Assembly: GCF_900104595.1 (NCBI RefSeq)
Contig: NZ_FNVY01000004.1
Coordinates: forward strand, 186,001-250,000
DNA from: Enterococcus timonensis
GTDB taxonomy: Bacteria; Bacillota; Bacilli; Lactobacillales; Enterococcaceae
DNA: 64,000 bases
Reading direction: 5' to 3'
Shown here: positions 1 to 7,609 of the stretch, piece by piece
Layout: each line of letters begins with the position of its first letter
Numbering within the stretch: position 1 is the stretch's first letter
Notes under the pieces: generated by a model
Database searches by the model: none
The model's input: only the letters and a program-made list of their open reading frames with translations
Told to the model about the DNA's origin: nothing
Position numbers and translations under genes: made by a program

Positions 1-7
1 TATCCAA

Positions 8-1543
8 ATGAAGAAAGGTAAAAAAATTAGTTTAGTAGCAGGTTTGTTAGTAGCCGGAGTTGTCTTAGCTGCGTGTGGGGGAGATTCAAAGGCAGCGAGT
101 GATAAAGGGGGAAGCGAAAGTAGCGGCGATAACAAAACAGAAGAAAAAAGCGACAAAACATCTGTTTCTTGGATGACCATGTTGCACACCCCAACGCCAC
201 CATCAGGCGATGTGGAAAAACAATTAGAAGATTATACTGGGATGGATATTGAATTTAACTGGATTCCAGCTGCTTCTACAGATGAACGGATTAACGCCGC
301 TTTAGCTTCACAAACATTAGCTGATATTGTTTCTTTGACGCAAATTTCTAGTACAACCGTCCGAAGTGCACTGGCTTCAGGTATGTTCTGGGATGTGGAA
401 CCTTATTTAAAAGATTATCCTAATTTAAAAAATATTTCTGCAGATCGATTAGAATCTTCACGGATTGACGGAAAAGTTTATGGTGTGCCTTTCCAAAAAC
501 CAATTGCCCGTTATGGTGTATTAGTTCGTCAAGATTGGTTGGACAATTTAAGCTTAGATGTGCCACATACTTATGATGATTTGAAAAAAGTTGCCCAAGC
601 ATTTAGTGAAGACGACCCTGATGGAAATGGAACAGACGATACAGTAGGTTTTGTTGATCGTCAAGAATCATATAGTGTTGGCTTTAAAGCAATTGCAGTC
701 AACTTTGGCGCAGGAAATTTATTTGCCGTTGAAGATGGAAAAGTAATTCCTTCATTTATGCAAGATGAATACAAAGAAGCTATGGAATGGTACCGCGAAA
801 TTTACGAAAATGGTTGGATGAACTCTGACTTTACAGTTATGGCTAAAGCCGATCAAAAAGATTATATTGTTCAAGGCAAAGGTGGTATCGTTCTTTCTGG
901 ATTGTTTGATGGCCGTAATTATAAATCAGCCGCTAAAGGAACAGCCCAAGAAGATCAAGAATGGGTTTTGATTAATGATATTACAGCAGGTGACGTGGAA
1001 CGCCGCACCGTTTCTGATACCAATGGTGGTATGGGTGGTTGGCTCGCTATTCCTAAACAAAATATTGAATCAGAAGCTGATTTGAAAGTTGTTTTGCAAT
1101 TTATTAATGATTTAATGGATGAAGAACCATTTAATTTAATGACTAATGGGATCGAAGGAAAACATTATGAAATTACTGCTGATGGAGCTTATGAACGGAC
1201 TGATGATACGGCTTGGCAACAAGAAGTGCAACCATTTGCTGGCTCTCGTCCTTCTGAATTAGTTGAAACATATAAAACAACTGATGAATTACAAAATGAA
1301 TCCAATGAATTGATTGCTGATAACGAAGCATATGCAGTAATTAATCCAGCACAACCATTATCTTCTGAAACTTACGACACGCAATGGTCTACTTTAGTCG
1401 AAGGAATTGAAGATGCCTACTATAAATATATGATGGGTGAAATTGATATGGACGGCTTTGATGCTGCAGTTGAAAATTGGCAAAAAGCTGGCGGCGATCA
1501 AATTATTAAAGAATTTACCGAAAGCTACGAAAAAAATAAATAA
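8..1543 (+). CDS. Extracellular solute-binding lipoprotein of an ABC importer (copy 1)
   Basis: A lipoprotein of 511 residues that should capture a ligand, probably a carbohydrate, outside the membrane for an ABC importer. The N-terminus is a Lys-rich start, a hydrophobic stretch and a lipobox LAAC ending at about Cys23, followed by a Ser/Gly/Lys/Glu-rich linker to about residue 50. The rest looks like a two-lobed binding protein of the large LplA/YtcQ type. It is closely similar over its whole length to the next gene, so the two are tandem paralogues. No permease or ATPase follows, so membrane partners may lie upstream of the window. Only 7 bases precede the ATG, so the ribosome site is not visible. 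Ligand unknown. Confidence 0.88.
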   Translation: MKKGKKISLVAGLLVAGVVLAACGGDSKAASDKGGSESSGDNKTEEKSDKTSVSWMTMLHTPTPPSGDVEKQLEDYTGMDIEFNWIPAASTDERINAALASQTLADIVSLTQISSTTVRSALASGMFWDVEPYLKDYPNLKNISADRLESSRIDGKVYGVPFQKPIARYGVLVRQDWLDNLSLDVPHTYDDLKKVAQAFSEDDPDGNGTDDTVGFVDRQESYSVGFKAIAVNFGAGNLFAVEDGKVIPSFMQDEYKEAMEWYREIYENGWMNSDFTVMAKADQKDYIVQGKGGIVLSGLFDGRNYKSAAKGTAQEDQEWVLINDITAGDVERRTVSDTNGGMGGWLAIPKQNIESEADLKVVLQFINDLMDEEPFNLMTNGIEGKHYEITADGAYERTDDTAWQQEVQPFAGSRPSELVETYKTTDELQNESNELIADNEAYAVINPAQPLSSETYDTQWSTLVEGIEDAYYKYMMGEIDMDGFDAAVENWQKAGGDQIIKEFTESYEKNK

Positions 1544-1627
1544 TATAAAACCTGTAAAATTTTATATTTAGTTTTACGTTAGAGCTTAATAAATAATCCA
1601 ATTTGAAAATCCCCTTTTCAAATAAAG

Positions 1628-1662
1628 AAAACTTCCTAGAAAAAATTCTAGGAAGTTTTTTG
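1628..1662 (+). terminator. Rho-independent terminator after the first binding-protein gene
   Basis: An inverted repeat with arms AACTTCCTAGAA and TTCTAGGAAGTT around an AAAA loop is followed by a T run. It separates the two paralogous genes, so the second is probably transcribed from its own promoter. Confidence 0.9.
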
Positions 1663-1842
1663 TATAGATAACGTATTCATAAAATATCTTTTGTTATTTA
1701 ATTTACGACAGATTCAGAAAACATAAAAAGATTATATAAAAAGTGAACAAACGTTGAATATCTCAGGTTTGCACGGATTTTTCCTTCATTAAAAATGATT
1801 ATCGACTTTTTTTCGCGGATTGGTACGATTAAATTGTAATCG

Positions 1843-1862
1843 GATTCGGTTTTTGCCGGATC
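1843..1862 (+). other. Small hairpin in the leader of the second binding-protein gene
   Basis: Arms GATTCGG and CCGGATC around TTTTTG form a 7-bp stem with one G-T pair, about 30 bases before the ATG of the next gene. No T run follows, so it is not a terminator. It may be a leader structure or an operator. The rest of the 350-base gap holds only the terminator at 1628-1662 and no coding potential that I can support. Confidence 0.35.
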
Positions 1863-1893
1863 AAAAAACAAAATCGAAAAGGAGAATTAAATC

Positions 1894-3420
1894 ATGAAAA
1901 AGTCGAAAAAAATGGGTATCATCGCCGGACTCTTACTTTCTGGAGTTATGTTGGCAGCTTGTGCATCAGGTTCAACGAACAATGCAGGAAATGCTGCAGG
2001 CAACGATAACGATGGAGAAACAAGCGCCAAAGATTCTATTTCTTGGATGGCGATGCTTCACACCGCCGCACCTCCTAGTGGAGATATCGAAAACAAATTA
2101 GAAGAGTACACGGGTGTTGAAATTGATTTCAACTGGATTCCTGATGCTTCTAAAGATGAACGAATTAATGCCGCTTTAGCCTCACAATCTTTAGCTGATA
2201 TTGTTTCCTTAACACAAATGTCTAATACGACTGTCCGCAATGCACTGACTTCCGGCATGTTTTGGGATATTGAACCTTACTTAAAAGATTATCCGAATTT
2301 AGCTAGCATTTCACCGGAGCGTTTAGAAGGATATAAAATTGACGGAAAAATTTATGGCGTGCCTTATCAAAAACCAATTGCTCGTTATGGCGTTTTAGTG
2401 CGTCAAGACTGGTTGGATAACTTAGGATTAGAAACACCACACACATTAGAGGAATTAAGAGTCGTGGCGCAAGCTTTTACCGAAAACGATCCCGGTGGCA
2501 ATGGAGTGAAAGATACAGTTGGAATCGTGGAACGGAATGAAAGTTTCAATGTTGGTTTTAGAAGCTTAACTGGATATTTTGGCGCGGGTAACTGGTGGGC
2601 CGTCACTGAAGATGATGAAGTGATTCCAAGTTTCACCCAACCTGAATACGTAGAAGCTATGGAATGGATGAAAGATATTTATGATAATGGTTGGATGAAT
2701 TCTGATTTTGCGGTTATGGCTAAAAACGATCAAAAAGATTACATTGTCCAAGGAAAAGGCGGAATTGTTTTCTCTGGTTTAATGGAAGTTCGTAACTATG
2801 TAGCTGATGCGCAAGGGACACCTGAAGAGGATATGACTTGGGCGATTATTAACGATATGGTTTATGAAGATGTACCGCGGAGCATTATCTCCGATACTGG
2901 TGGTGGTTTTGGTGGTTACCTGGCCATTCCTAAACAAAATGTGGAAACCGAAGCAGATCTTGCGGTTGTCTTGCAATTTATCAATGACTTGATGGATCCA
3001 GAACCATTTACTTTAATGACGCAAGGTGTTGAAGGGATCCATTATGAAATTGATGAAAATGGTGCTTACGAACGAATCGACGATCAACTTTGGCAACAAG
3101 AAGTTCAACCATTTTCATCTTCTCGTCCATCAGAATTAGTAGAAGTTTTCAAATCGAGTAATGAACTAATTAATGAGTACAATGGTTTAATTGCCGACAA
3201 CGAAAAGTTTGCAGTGATTGATCCGACCCAATCATTAAGTTCAGAAACGTATAACACGCAATGGTCAACCTTACTTGAAGGAATTGAAGATGCGTATTAC
3301 CGTTTCATGATGGATGAAATTGATATCGACGGTTTCCAACAAGCTGTAACAAGTTTTAGAAATGGCGGCGGCGACCAAATTATTGAAGAGTTTACGGATA
3401 GCTATCGTTCATTAAATTAA
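1894..3420 (+). CDS. Extracellular solute-binding lipoprotein of an ABC importer (copy 2)
   Basis: A 508-residue paralogue of the gene at 8-1543. It has the same layout: lipoprotein signal with lipobox LAAC (Cys23), a Gly/Asn-rich linker, then the binding domain. Long stretches match the first copy nearly residue for residue, for example NAALASQ, PYLKDYPNL, KPIARYGVLVRQDWLDNL and DQKDYIVQGKGGIV. Differences concentrate in the linker and in parts of the middle and C-terminal half. The start is the ATG after AAAAGGAG. A terminator before it and the lack of permease genes after it suggest a separately expressed receptor that shares a transporter with copy 1. Substrate unknown. Confidence 0.88.
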   Translation: MKKSKKMGIIAGLLLSGVMLAACASGSTNNAGNAAGNDNDGETSAKDSISWMAMLHTAAPPSGDIENKLEEYTGVEIDFNWIPDASKDERINAALASQSLADIVSLTQMSNTTVRNALTSGMFWDIEPYLKDYPNLASISPERLEGYKIDGKIYGVPYQKPIARYGVLVRQDWLDNLGLETPHTLEELRVVAQAFTENDPGGNGVKDTVGIVERNESFNVGFRSLTGYFGAGNWWAVTEDDEVIPSFTQPEYVEAMEWMKDIYDNGWMNSDFAVMAKNDQKDYIVQGKGGIVFSGLMEVRNYVADAQGTPEEDMTWAIINDMVYEDVPRSIISDTGGGFGGYLAIPKQNVETEADLAVVLQFINDLMDPEPFTLMTQGVEGIHYEIDENGAYERIDDQLWQQEVQPFSSSRPSELVEVFKSSNELINEYNGLIADNEKFAVIDPTQSLSSETYNTQWSTLLEGIEDAYYRFMMDEIDIDGFQQAVTSFRNGGGDQIIEEFTDSYRSLN

Positions 3421-3451
3421 TTAAAATAATAGACCTCACAGGAAAATTAGG

Positions 3452-3494
3452 TCAAAAAAAGGTTCATCCTCGAAATAAACCACCGAGGATGAAC
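3452..3494 (-). terminator. Terminator-like hairpin with its T tail on the minus strand
   Basis: Arms GTTCATCCTCG (3462-3472) and CGAGGATGAAC (3484-3494) are preceded on the plus strand by a run of A, which reads as a T run on the minus strand. It would stop minus-strand transcription coming from the argS side. It may also end the plus-strand binding-protein transcript, though no T run follows on that strand. Confidence 0.6.
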
Positions 3495-3663
3495 AAAGGG
3501 AGATTGTAATTAAAGTTAATCGATTTTATCTTGATGAAAATTAAACTATAGAAATTCTACTAAGGTGGGTTATTCTTTCATGTGATTATTTCAAATTAAT
3601 TTGTAGATCATCAAGGCAGGCGACAGGCTCTAATTAAGTTAAAATATAAAAAATTAGTTTAAA

Positions 3664-3701
3664 AAAAGGATCACACTTTTTGTCTGAGTGTGATCCTTTT
3701 T
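3664..3701. terminator. Bidirectional terminator
   Basis: Arms AAAAGGATCACACT and AGTGTGATCCTTTT flank TTTTGTCTG. There are A/T runs on both sides, so it can work in both directions. It sits just past the stop codon of the minus-strand membrane protein gene. Confidence 0.9.
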
Positions 3702-3713
3702 ATTATATTCAGT

Positions 3714-3992
3714 TTAAATTACATGGCCGATCCAAAGAAACATCGTGCCAAATGACATAATCGCTAAAAAGAGGGCTGATTTGATTTGGTAGGAGAAAAA
3801 ATTCTTCCGATAGCGATGTAAAAAAATCACCGCACCCGTTAAAAATATAATGGTAAAAGCCAATAGCAAGCCGCTAGTGTGAATCGTCAGCCAAGAAAAA
3901 ATCATGGCGCTGTTCATAAATTTTAAAGTGAAAAAAGTCAGCAGCGTAATGGCGATGGTGACTAAATATGAATTTTTATGGGTCTCTTTCAA
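3714..3992 (-). CDS. Small hydrophobic membrane protein of unknown function
   Basis: About 92 residues, with three predicted membrane segments (around LVTIAITLLTFFTLKF, FSWLTIHTSGLLLAFTIIFLTGAVIFL and SALFLAIMSFGTMFLWIGHV) and a basic loop HRYRKNFF between the second and third. I choose the TTG start at 3992 because GGAGGG lies six bases before it. The reading frame continues upstream to an ATG at 4049, but that ATG has no ribosome site. The gene starts 72 bases after the argS stop codon on the same strand, so the two are probably co-transcribed. I do not recognise the family. Confidence 0.6.
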   Translation of the reverse strand: MKETHKNSYLVTIAITLLTFFTLKFMNSAMIFSWLTIHTSGLLLAFTIIFLTGAVIFLHRYRKNFFSYQIKSALFLAIMSFGTMFLWIGHVI

Positions 3993-4063
3993 ATAAATCC
4001 CTCCAATCGATAAATTAATTTTACTAAAACTTAAACAATCTTTCATCATACTAAAGTCTGATT

Positions 4064-5752
4064 TTACATTTCAGCAGGCGCTTGTAAGCCTAAGAGTCGC
4101 AAATCTTCTTTTAAAATCGTCGCAACAGCGTAAACTAACGCTAAACGCGCATTTTTTTGGGCATCGTCGGTTAAAATTTTGACATTACCATAATATTTGT
4201 TAAAAGCTTGAGCTAAGGCGATGGCATGTTTGGCGATGACAGAAGGTTCAAATTTATCCGCAGCTTTTAAAATGGTATCTGGATAACTTTGCAACAACTT
4301 GATCACTTCCCAAGCGTTGTCGTCGGCTAAAGCATAATTTTCGTCAGCTGAGGGAGTAAATTTTGCTTTACGCAAAATGGATTGGCTGCGAGCATACGTA
4401 TATTGTACGTATGGTCCAGTTTCGCCTTCAAAGCGGACGACCTCGGCTAAATCAAAGTCAAAGTTGTTCAGGCGATCATTTTTCAAATCGTGGAAAATAA
4501 CGGCGCCAACGCCGACTTGACGGGCAACTTCTTCTTTATGAGCCAAATTCGGATTTTTTTCTTCAATTTGTTTCAAAGCATCAGCTGTCGCTTCATTTAA
4601 CACTTCTTCTAGTAAAATAATTTTCCCTTTACGAGTTGATAATTTTTTACCGCCGGAAGTAATCAAACCAAAAGGAATATGATAAATATCTTGCGCCCAA
4701 TCCAAACCAAGTTCAGTTAAGACGGCTTTGAGCTGGCGGAAATGAATGCTTTGTTCATTACCCACCACATAAAGTGATTTGGCAAAGTTGTAAGTTTCTT
4801 TCCGATAAATGGCCGCCGCTAAATCCCGCGTAATATATAACGTAGCGCCGTCTGATTTTTTAATTAGAGCAGGATTTAAATCATATTTGCTTAAATCAAC
4901 AATTTCGGCCCCTTGATCGGTTTTCAATAAATGTTTTTCTTCTAAAAGATCGATGACAGCATCCATTTTATCATTGTAAAATGCTTCGCCGTTGTAAGAA
5001 TCAAAATCAACGCCTAACAAATCATAAATTTTGTGAAATTCTTTTAACGATTCTTCTCGGAACCATGACCACAAATACATCGCATCAGGATCATTTTCTT
5101 CGAGTTTTTTAAACCAAGCGCGCGCTTCATCATTAAGAGAGTCGTCTTCTTCAGCCCGTTCATGAAATTCTACATAAAGGCGCAACAGTTCTTGAATCGG
5201 ATTGGCCTTAACGGCGTCTTCTGAACCCCATTTTTGATAAGCCACGATCAGTTTACCAAATTGCGTGCCCCAATCGCCTAAATGATTAATTTTAAAAGGT
5301 GCGTATCCGATTTTTTGAAAAATATTGGCTAAGGAATTACCGATAACTGTCGAGCGCAAATGACCCATGGAAATCGGTTTGGCGATATTTGGACTAGACA
5401 TATCAATCGTTACTACTTGTTTGTCGCCAATCGTCGTATCGCCGAAACGATCTTGTTTCACTACAATATCATGCAAGGTCAGTTGGGAAAATTTTTCTTT
5501 GTTTAAAAAGAAATTCAAGTAAGGACCCACTGCTTTGACTTGTTCAAAATCGGGACTAGAAATTTTTTCGACTAATTCTGAAGCAATAATATTTGGAGCT
5601 TTATGCCATAATTTGGCTAGTGAAAATGTTGGAAAAGCCCAATCGCCGTGTGTGGCAACTTTGGGTGTTTCCAGTAATTGCATAATTTTTTCAGCGTCTA
5701 ACTCAGGTATTGCTTGTTGCAAGGCACTGGCGACGATTTTTTTTTCTTCCAT
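4064..5752 (-). CDS. argS: Arginyl-tRNA synthetase
   Basis: This class I aminoacyl-tRNA synthetase charges tRNA-Arg with arginine in the cytoplasm. It has 562 residues, a normal length. The HIGH-like motif is MGHLRS in the context [20 protein letters not shown], the KMSKS-equivalent region reads KKLSTRKGK, and the C-terminal part (from about residue 440) is the DALR anticodon-binding domain. The SPNIAKP context is the form I associate with eukaryotic cytosolic and Lactobacillales ArgRS rather than the E. coli or Bacillus type. The gene is divergent from argR, and no T-box is visible in the short leader, which holds a -10 like TATAAT on the minus strand. Confidence 0.97.
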   Translation of the reverse strand: MEEKKIVASALQQAIPELDAEKIMQLLETPKVATHGDWAFPTFSLAKLWHKAPNIIASELVEKISSPDFEQVKAVGPYLNFFLNKEKFSQLTLHDIVVKQDRFGDTTIGDKQVVTIDMSSPNIAKPISMGHLRSTVIGNSLANIFQKIGYAPFKINHLGDWGTQFGKLIVAYQKWGSEDAVKANPIQELLRLYVEFHERAEEDDSLNDEARAWFKKLEENDPDAMYLWSWFREESLKEFHKIYDLLGVDFDSYNGEAFYNDKMDAVIDLLEEKHLLKTDQGAEIVDLSKYDLNPALIKKSDGATLYITRDLAAAIYRKETYNFAKSLYVVGNEQSIHFRQLKAVLTELGLDWAQDIYHIPFGLITSGGKKLSTRKGKIILLEEVLNEATADALKQIEEKNPNLAHKEEVARQVGVGAVIFHDLKNDRLNNFDFDLAEVVRFEGETGPYVQYTYARSQSILRKAKFTPSADENYALADDNAWEVIKLLQSYPDTILKAADKFEPSVIAKHAIALAQAFNKYYGNVKILTDDAQKNARLALVYAVATILKEDLRLLGLQAPAEM

Positions 5753-5867
5753 TTTTTTCCCCCATAAATAAAAAGAGTCTTTACAAGAAAGACTTCAACG
5801 TTTTAACAATTCTTGGTTATTATAGCAATAAATACTGATTTTGCCTAGTTTTTCCGCCTAAATTGTC

Positions 5868-5896
5868 AGGACAAAAAGCGTTTTTTTTGTTATAAT
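5868..5896 (+). promoter_or_regulatory. Promoter of argR
   Basis: A perfect -10 TATAAT at 5891-5896 is preceded at 17 bases by AGGACA (5868-5873), which matches four of six bases of TTGACA. The -10 ends 21 bases before the argR ATG, so the leader is very short. I saw no clear ARG-box palindrome here. Confidence 0.6.
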
Positions 5897-5917
5897 TTGC
5901 TTAAAAGGGGTGTTTGG

Positions 5918-6379
5918 ATGAATAAAGATCAGCGGAGAACTTTGATTGCCCAATTAGTGACGGAAAATGAGCTACAAACCCAAGAAGAATTGTTGCAACT
6001 ATTGAAACAAGAAGGGGTCACTGCCACGCAGGCCACGATTTCTCGTGATATTCGTGAATTACATATTGTCAAAAATCATCTAGATAACGGGAAAACTATT
6101 TATCAAATGTATCAAAAAAAAGAAAATTCGCCGGTGCAGTCCAATCATTTGCAAGAAACGATTCAAGAAAATGTTTTGAAAATTGACCGAGTAGAATTTA
6201 TGACGATCTTGCACACTACAACCGGTGCAGCCGATTTTGTAGCAGCCGTTATTGACGAAATGCAATTAGCAGAAATTGTTGCCACCATGGCTGGAACCGA
6301 CACGCTGTTAATTATTTCAAAAAGTGTCGAAGAAGCGAAAGTTTTGGCAGAGCAGATTGAAGAGATTCACAGCTTATAA
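5918..6379 (+). CDS. argR: ArgR/AhrC-family arginine-responsive regulator
   Basis: A 153-residue transcription regulator that in this family forms hexamers and binds ARG boxes when arginine is present. The N-terminal winged-helix DNA-binding domain covers about residues 1-70 with the hallmark TISRDIREL (40-48). The C-terminal oligomerisation and arginine-binding domain follows a linker. The arginine-contact motif, GDDT in E. coli ArgR and B. subtilis AhrC, reads GTDT here (126-129), so one acidic residue is lost. The ATG at 5918 is chosen because AAAAGGGGTG lies just before it; an earlier in-frame TTG has no ribosome site. The gene is divergent from argS. Confidence 0.92.
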   Translation: MNKDQRRTLIAQLVTENELQTQEELLQLLKQEGVTATQATISRDIRELHIVKNHLDNGKTIYQMYQKKENSPVQSNHLQETIQENVLKIDRVEFMTILHTTTGAADFVAAVIDEMQLAEIVATMAGTDTLLIISKSVEEAKVLAEQIEEIHSL

Positions 6380-6408
6380 CTTATGGGAGAAAACGAATTT
6401 TAGTTAAA

Positions 6409-6440
6409 GAGTGGTTGACAACTAACAGTTGACACCACTC
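6409..6440. other. Hairpin downstream of argR without a T tail
   Basis: Outer arms GAGTGGT and ACCACTC with inner arms CAACT and AGTTG around AAC form a folded structure about 30 bases after the argR stop. There is no T run, so intrinsic termination is doubtful. The remaining bases up to 6570 show no coding potential. Confidence 0.35.
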
Positions 6441-6571
6441 GACAAGAAAATATTTGCTTTCAAATTTGGGCAGGATTGTCAGGAGGGAAGTAGTAAAACT
6501 TGCTAACATGAATTTTGTTTGCGGCAAACGAATTTCCTCGATATTTAGTAGATAAAATTATGATTTTTAAT

Positions 6572-6611
6572 AAATAAACACGACTGCCTTCATTGGCGGT
6601 CGTGTTTATTT
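6572..6611. terminator. Bidirectional terminator between argR and the pseudouridine synthase gene
   Basis: Arms AAATAAACACGAC(TGCC) and (GGCG)GTCGTGTTTATTT form a long stem closed by a short loop TTCATT. A and T runs are built into both stem ends. It serves convergent transcripts from argR and the minus-strand gene. Confidence 0.88.
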
Positions 6612-6615
6612 ACGC

Positions 6616-7473
6616 TTATAAAAAAATTCCCTCTACATTTACAGTAATTTTCTCTTTCGTAAACGGGTGAATAAAACTTAAACTCACTGCCCGTAAAGCT
6701 AGAGCGTCGTCAGGTTTTGCTTTAGGATTATACAGAGAATCTCCTACTACCGGATGTCCATTGGAACTTAGATGGACGCGGATTTGATGGGTGCGGCCAG
6801 TTTCTAGTGAGCAGGTGACCCACGTTTCTTTTGACAAAATTTTATCTACTGTAACATGCGTAACCGCGCTTTGACCATTTTTCAAATCAACGACGCGTTT
6901 GCGCCGGTCGTGACGGTCTCGTCCAATTGGCATATCTAAGGTCAGATCGTGAATAATCGTGCCGACAACTTTTGCTTGATAGACCCGTTTGATTTCTCTT
7001 TTTTCTAACATGCGTCCTAAAATCGGCAAAATCACTGGATCTTTAGCTAGCAAAACGAGTCCACTAGTTTCTTTATCCAGACGATGAACGACATAAGGAT
7101 ATTTTCCTTGCGCTTGCAAATAAGCCGCCGCATCATTTAGTAAAGTATCATTTTCTGCAGGCTCATTAGGATGCGTTTTTTGTCCGGCAGGTTTATCCAC
7201 CGCTAACAGATGTTCATCTTCCCAAACAACATTCAAGCGCTCCGACTGTCCTAAAGTAATATTGGGGACATCATAATCTTCAGCTAAAAAAGTCAGTGTT
7301 AAAATATCGCCACGATGAACAATTGTTTGAAATGGCCGTACTTCGCCGTTAACTAAAACATTTTTTCTCATGCGTAAAAAATGGCGCACTTTTTTTGGTA
7401 ATAATAATTCTTCTTGAAGATAATTAGTGAGTTCTTTTGGAGAATCGACGGAAACAACTACAGTAATCTGCAT
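6616..7473 (-). CDS. RluA/RluD-family pseudouridine synthase
   Basis: Converts uridine to pseudouridine in structured RNA, probably 23S rRNA or tRNA. It has 285 residues from the ATG at 7473, which follows AAAGGAG; a TTG 15 bases upstream overlaps that site. An S4-like RNA-binding region occupies about residues 15-60 (LPKKVRHFLRMRKNVLVNG). The catalytic domain carries HRLDKETSG with the catalytic Asp at about 133, and further conserved segments GRTHQIRVHL and VVGDSLY. It is a stand-alone gene flanked by a bidirectional terminator. Which RNA position it modifies cannot be told from sequence. Confidence 0.92.
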   Translation of the reverse strand: MQITVVVSVDSPKELTNYLQEELLLPKKVRHFLRMRKNVLVNGEVRPFQTIVHRGDILTLTFLAEDYDVPNITLGQSERLNVVWEDEHLLAVDKPAGQKTHPNEPAENDTLLNDAAAYLQAQGKYPYVVHRLDKETSGLVLLAKDPVILPILGRMLEKREIKRVYQAKVVGTIIHDLTLDMPIGRDRHDRRKRVVDLKNGQSAVTHVTVDKILSKETWVTCSLETGRTHQIRVHLSSNGHPVVGDSLYNPKAKPDDALALRAVSLSFIHPFTKEKITVNVEGIFL

Positions 7474-7609
7474 GAAAGCTCCTTTCAAATAGTAAATTTA
7501 TCGTTAAATTTTTTCTTGATTTTTGAAAAAAAATATCAGACATGCTATGCTAAAATCCAGCAAGTATCAAAAGTATAGCATATTTTTTTGTAAATAAAGG
7601 AGCAAACTT

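Noticed and set aside
5753-5917. T-box or ARG-box elements between argS and argR
   Set aside because: No T-box signature and no convincing ARG-box palindrome; the hairpin AGTCTTT/AAAGACT near 5774-5793 is short and has no terminator tail in the argS direction.
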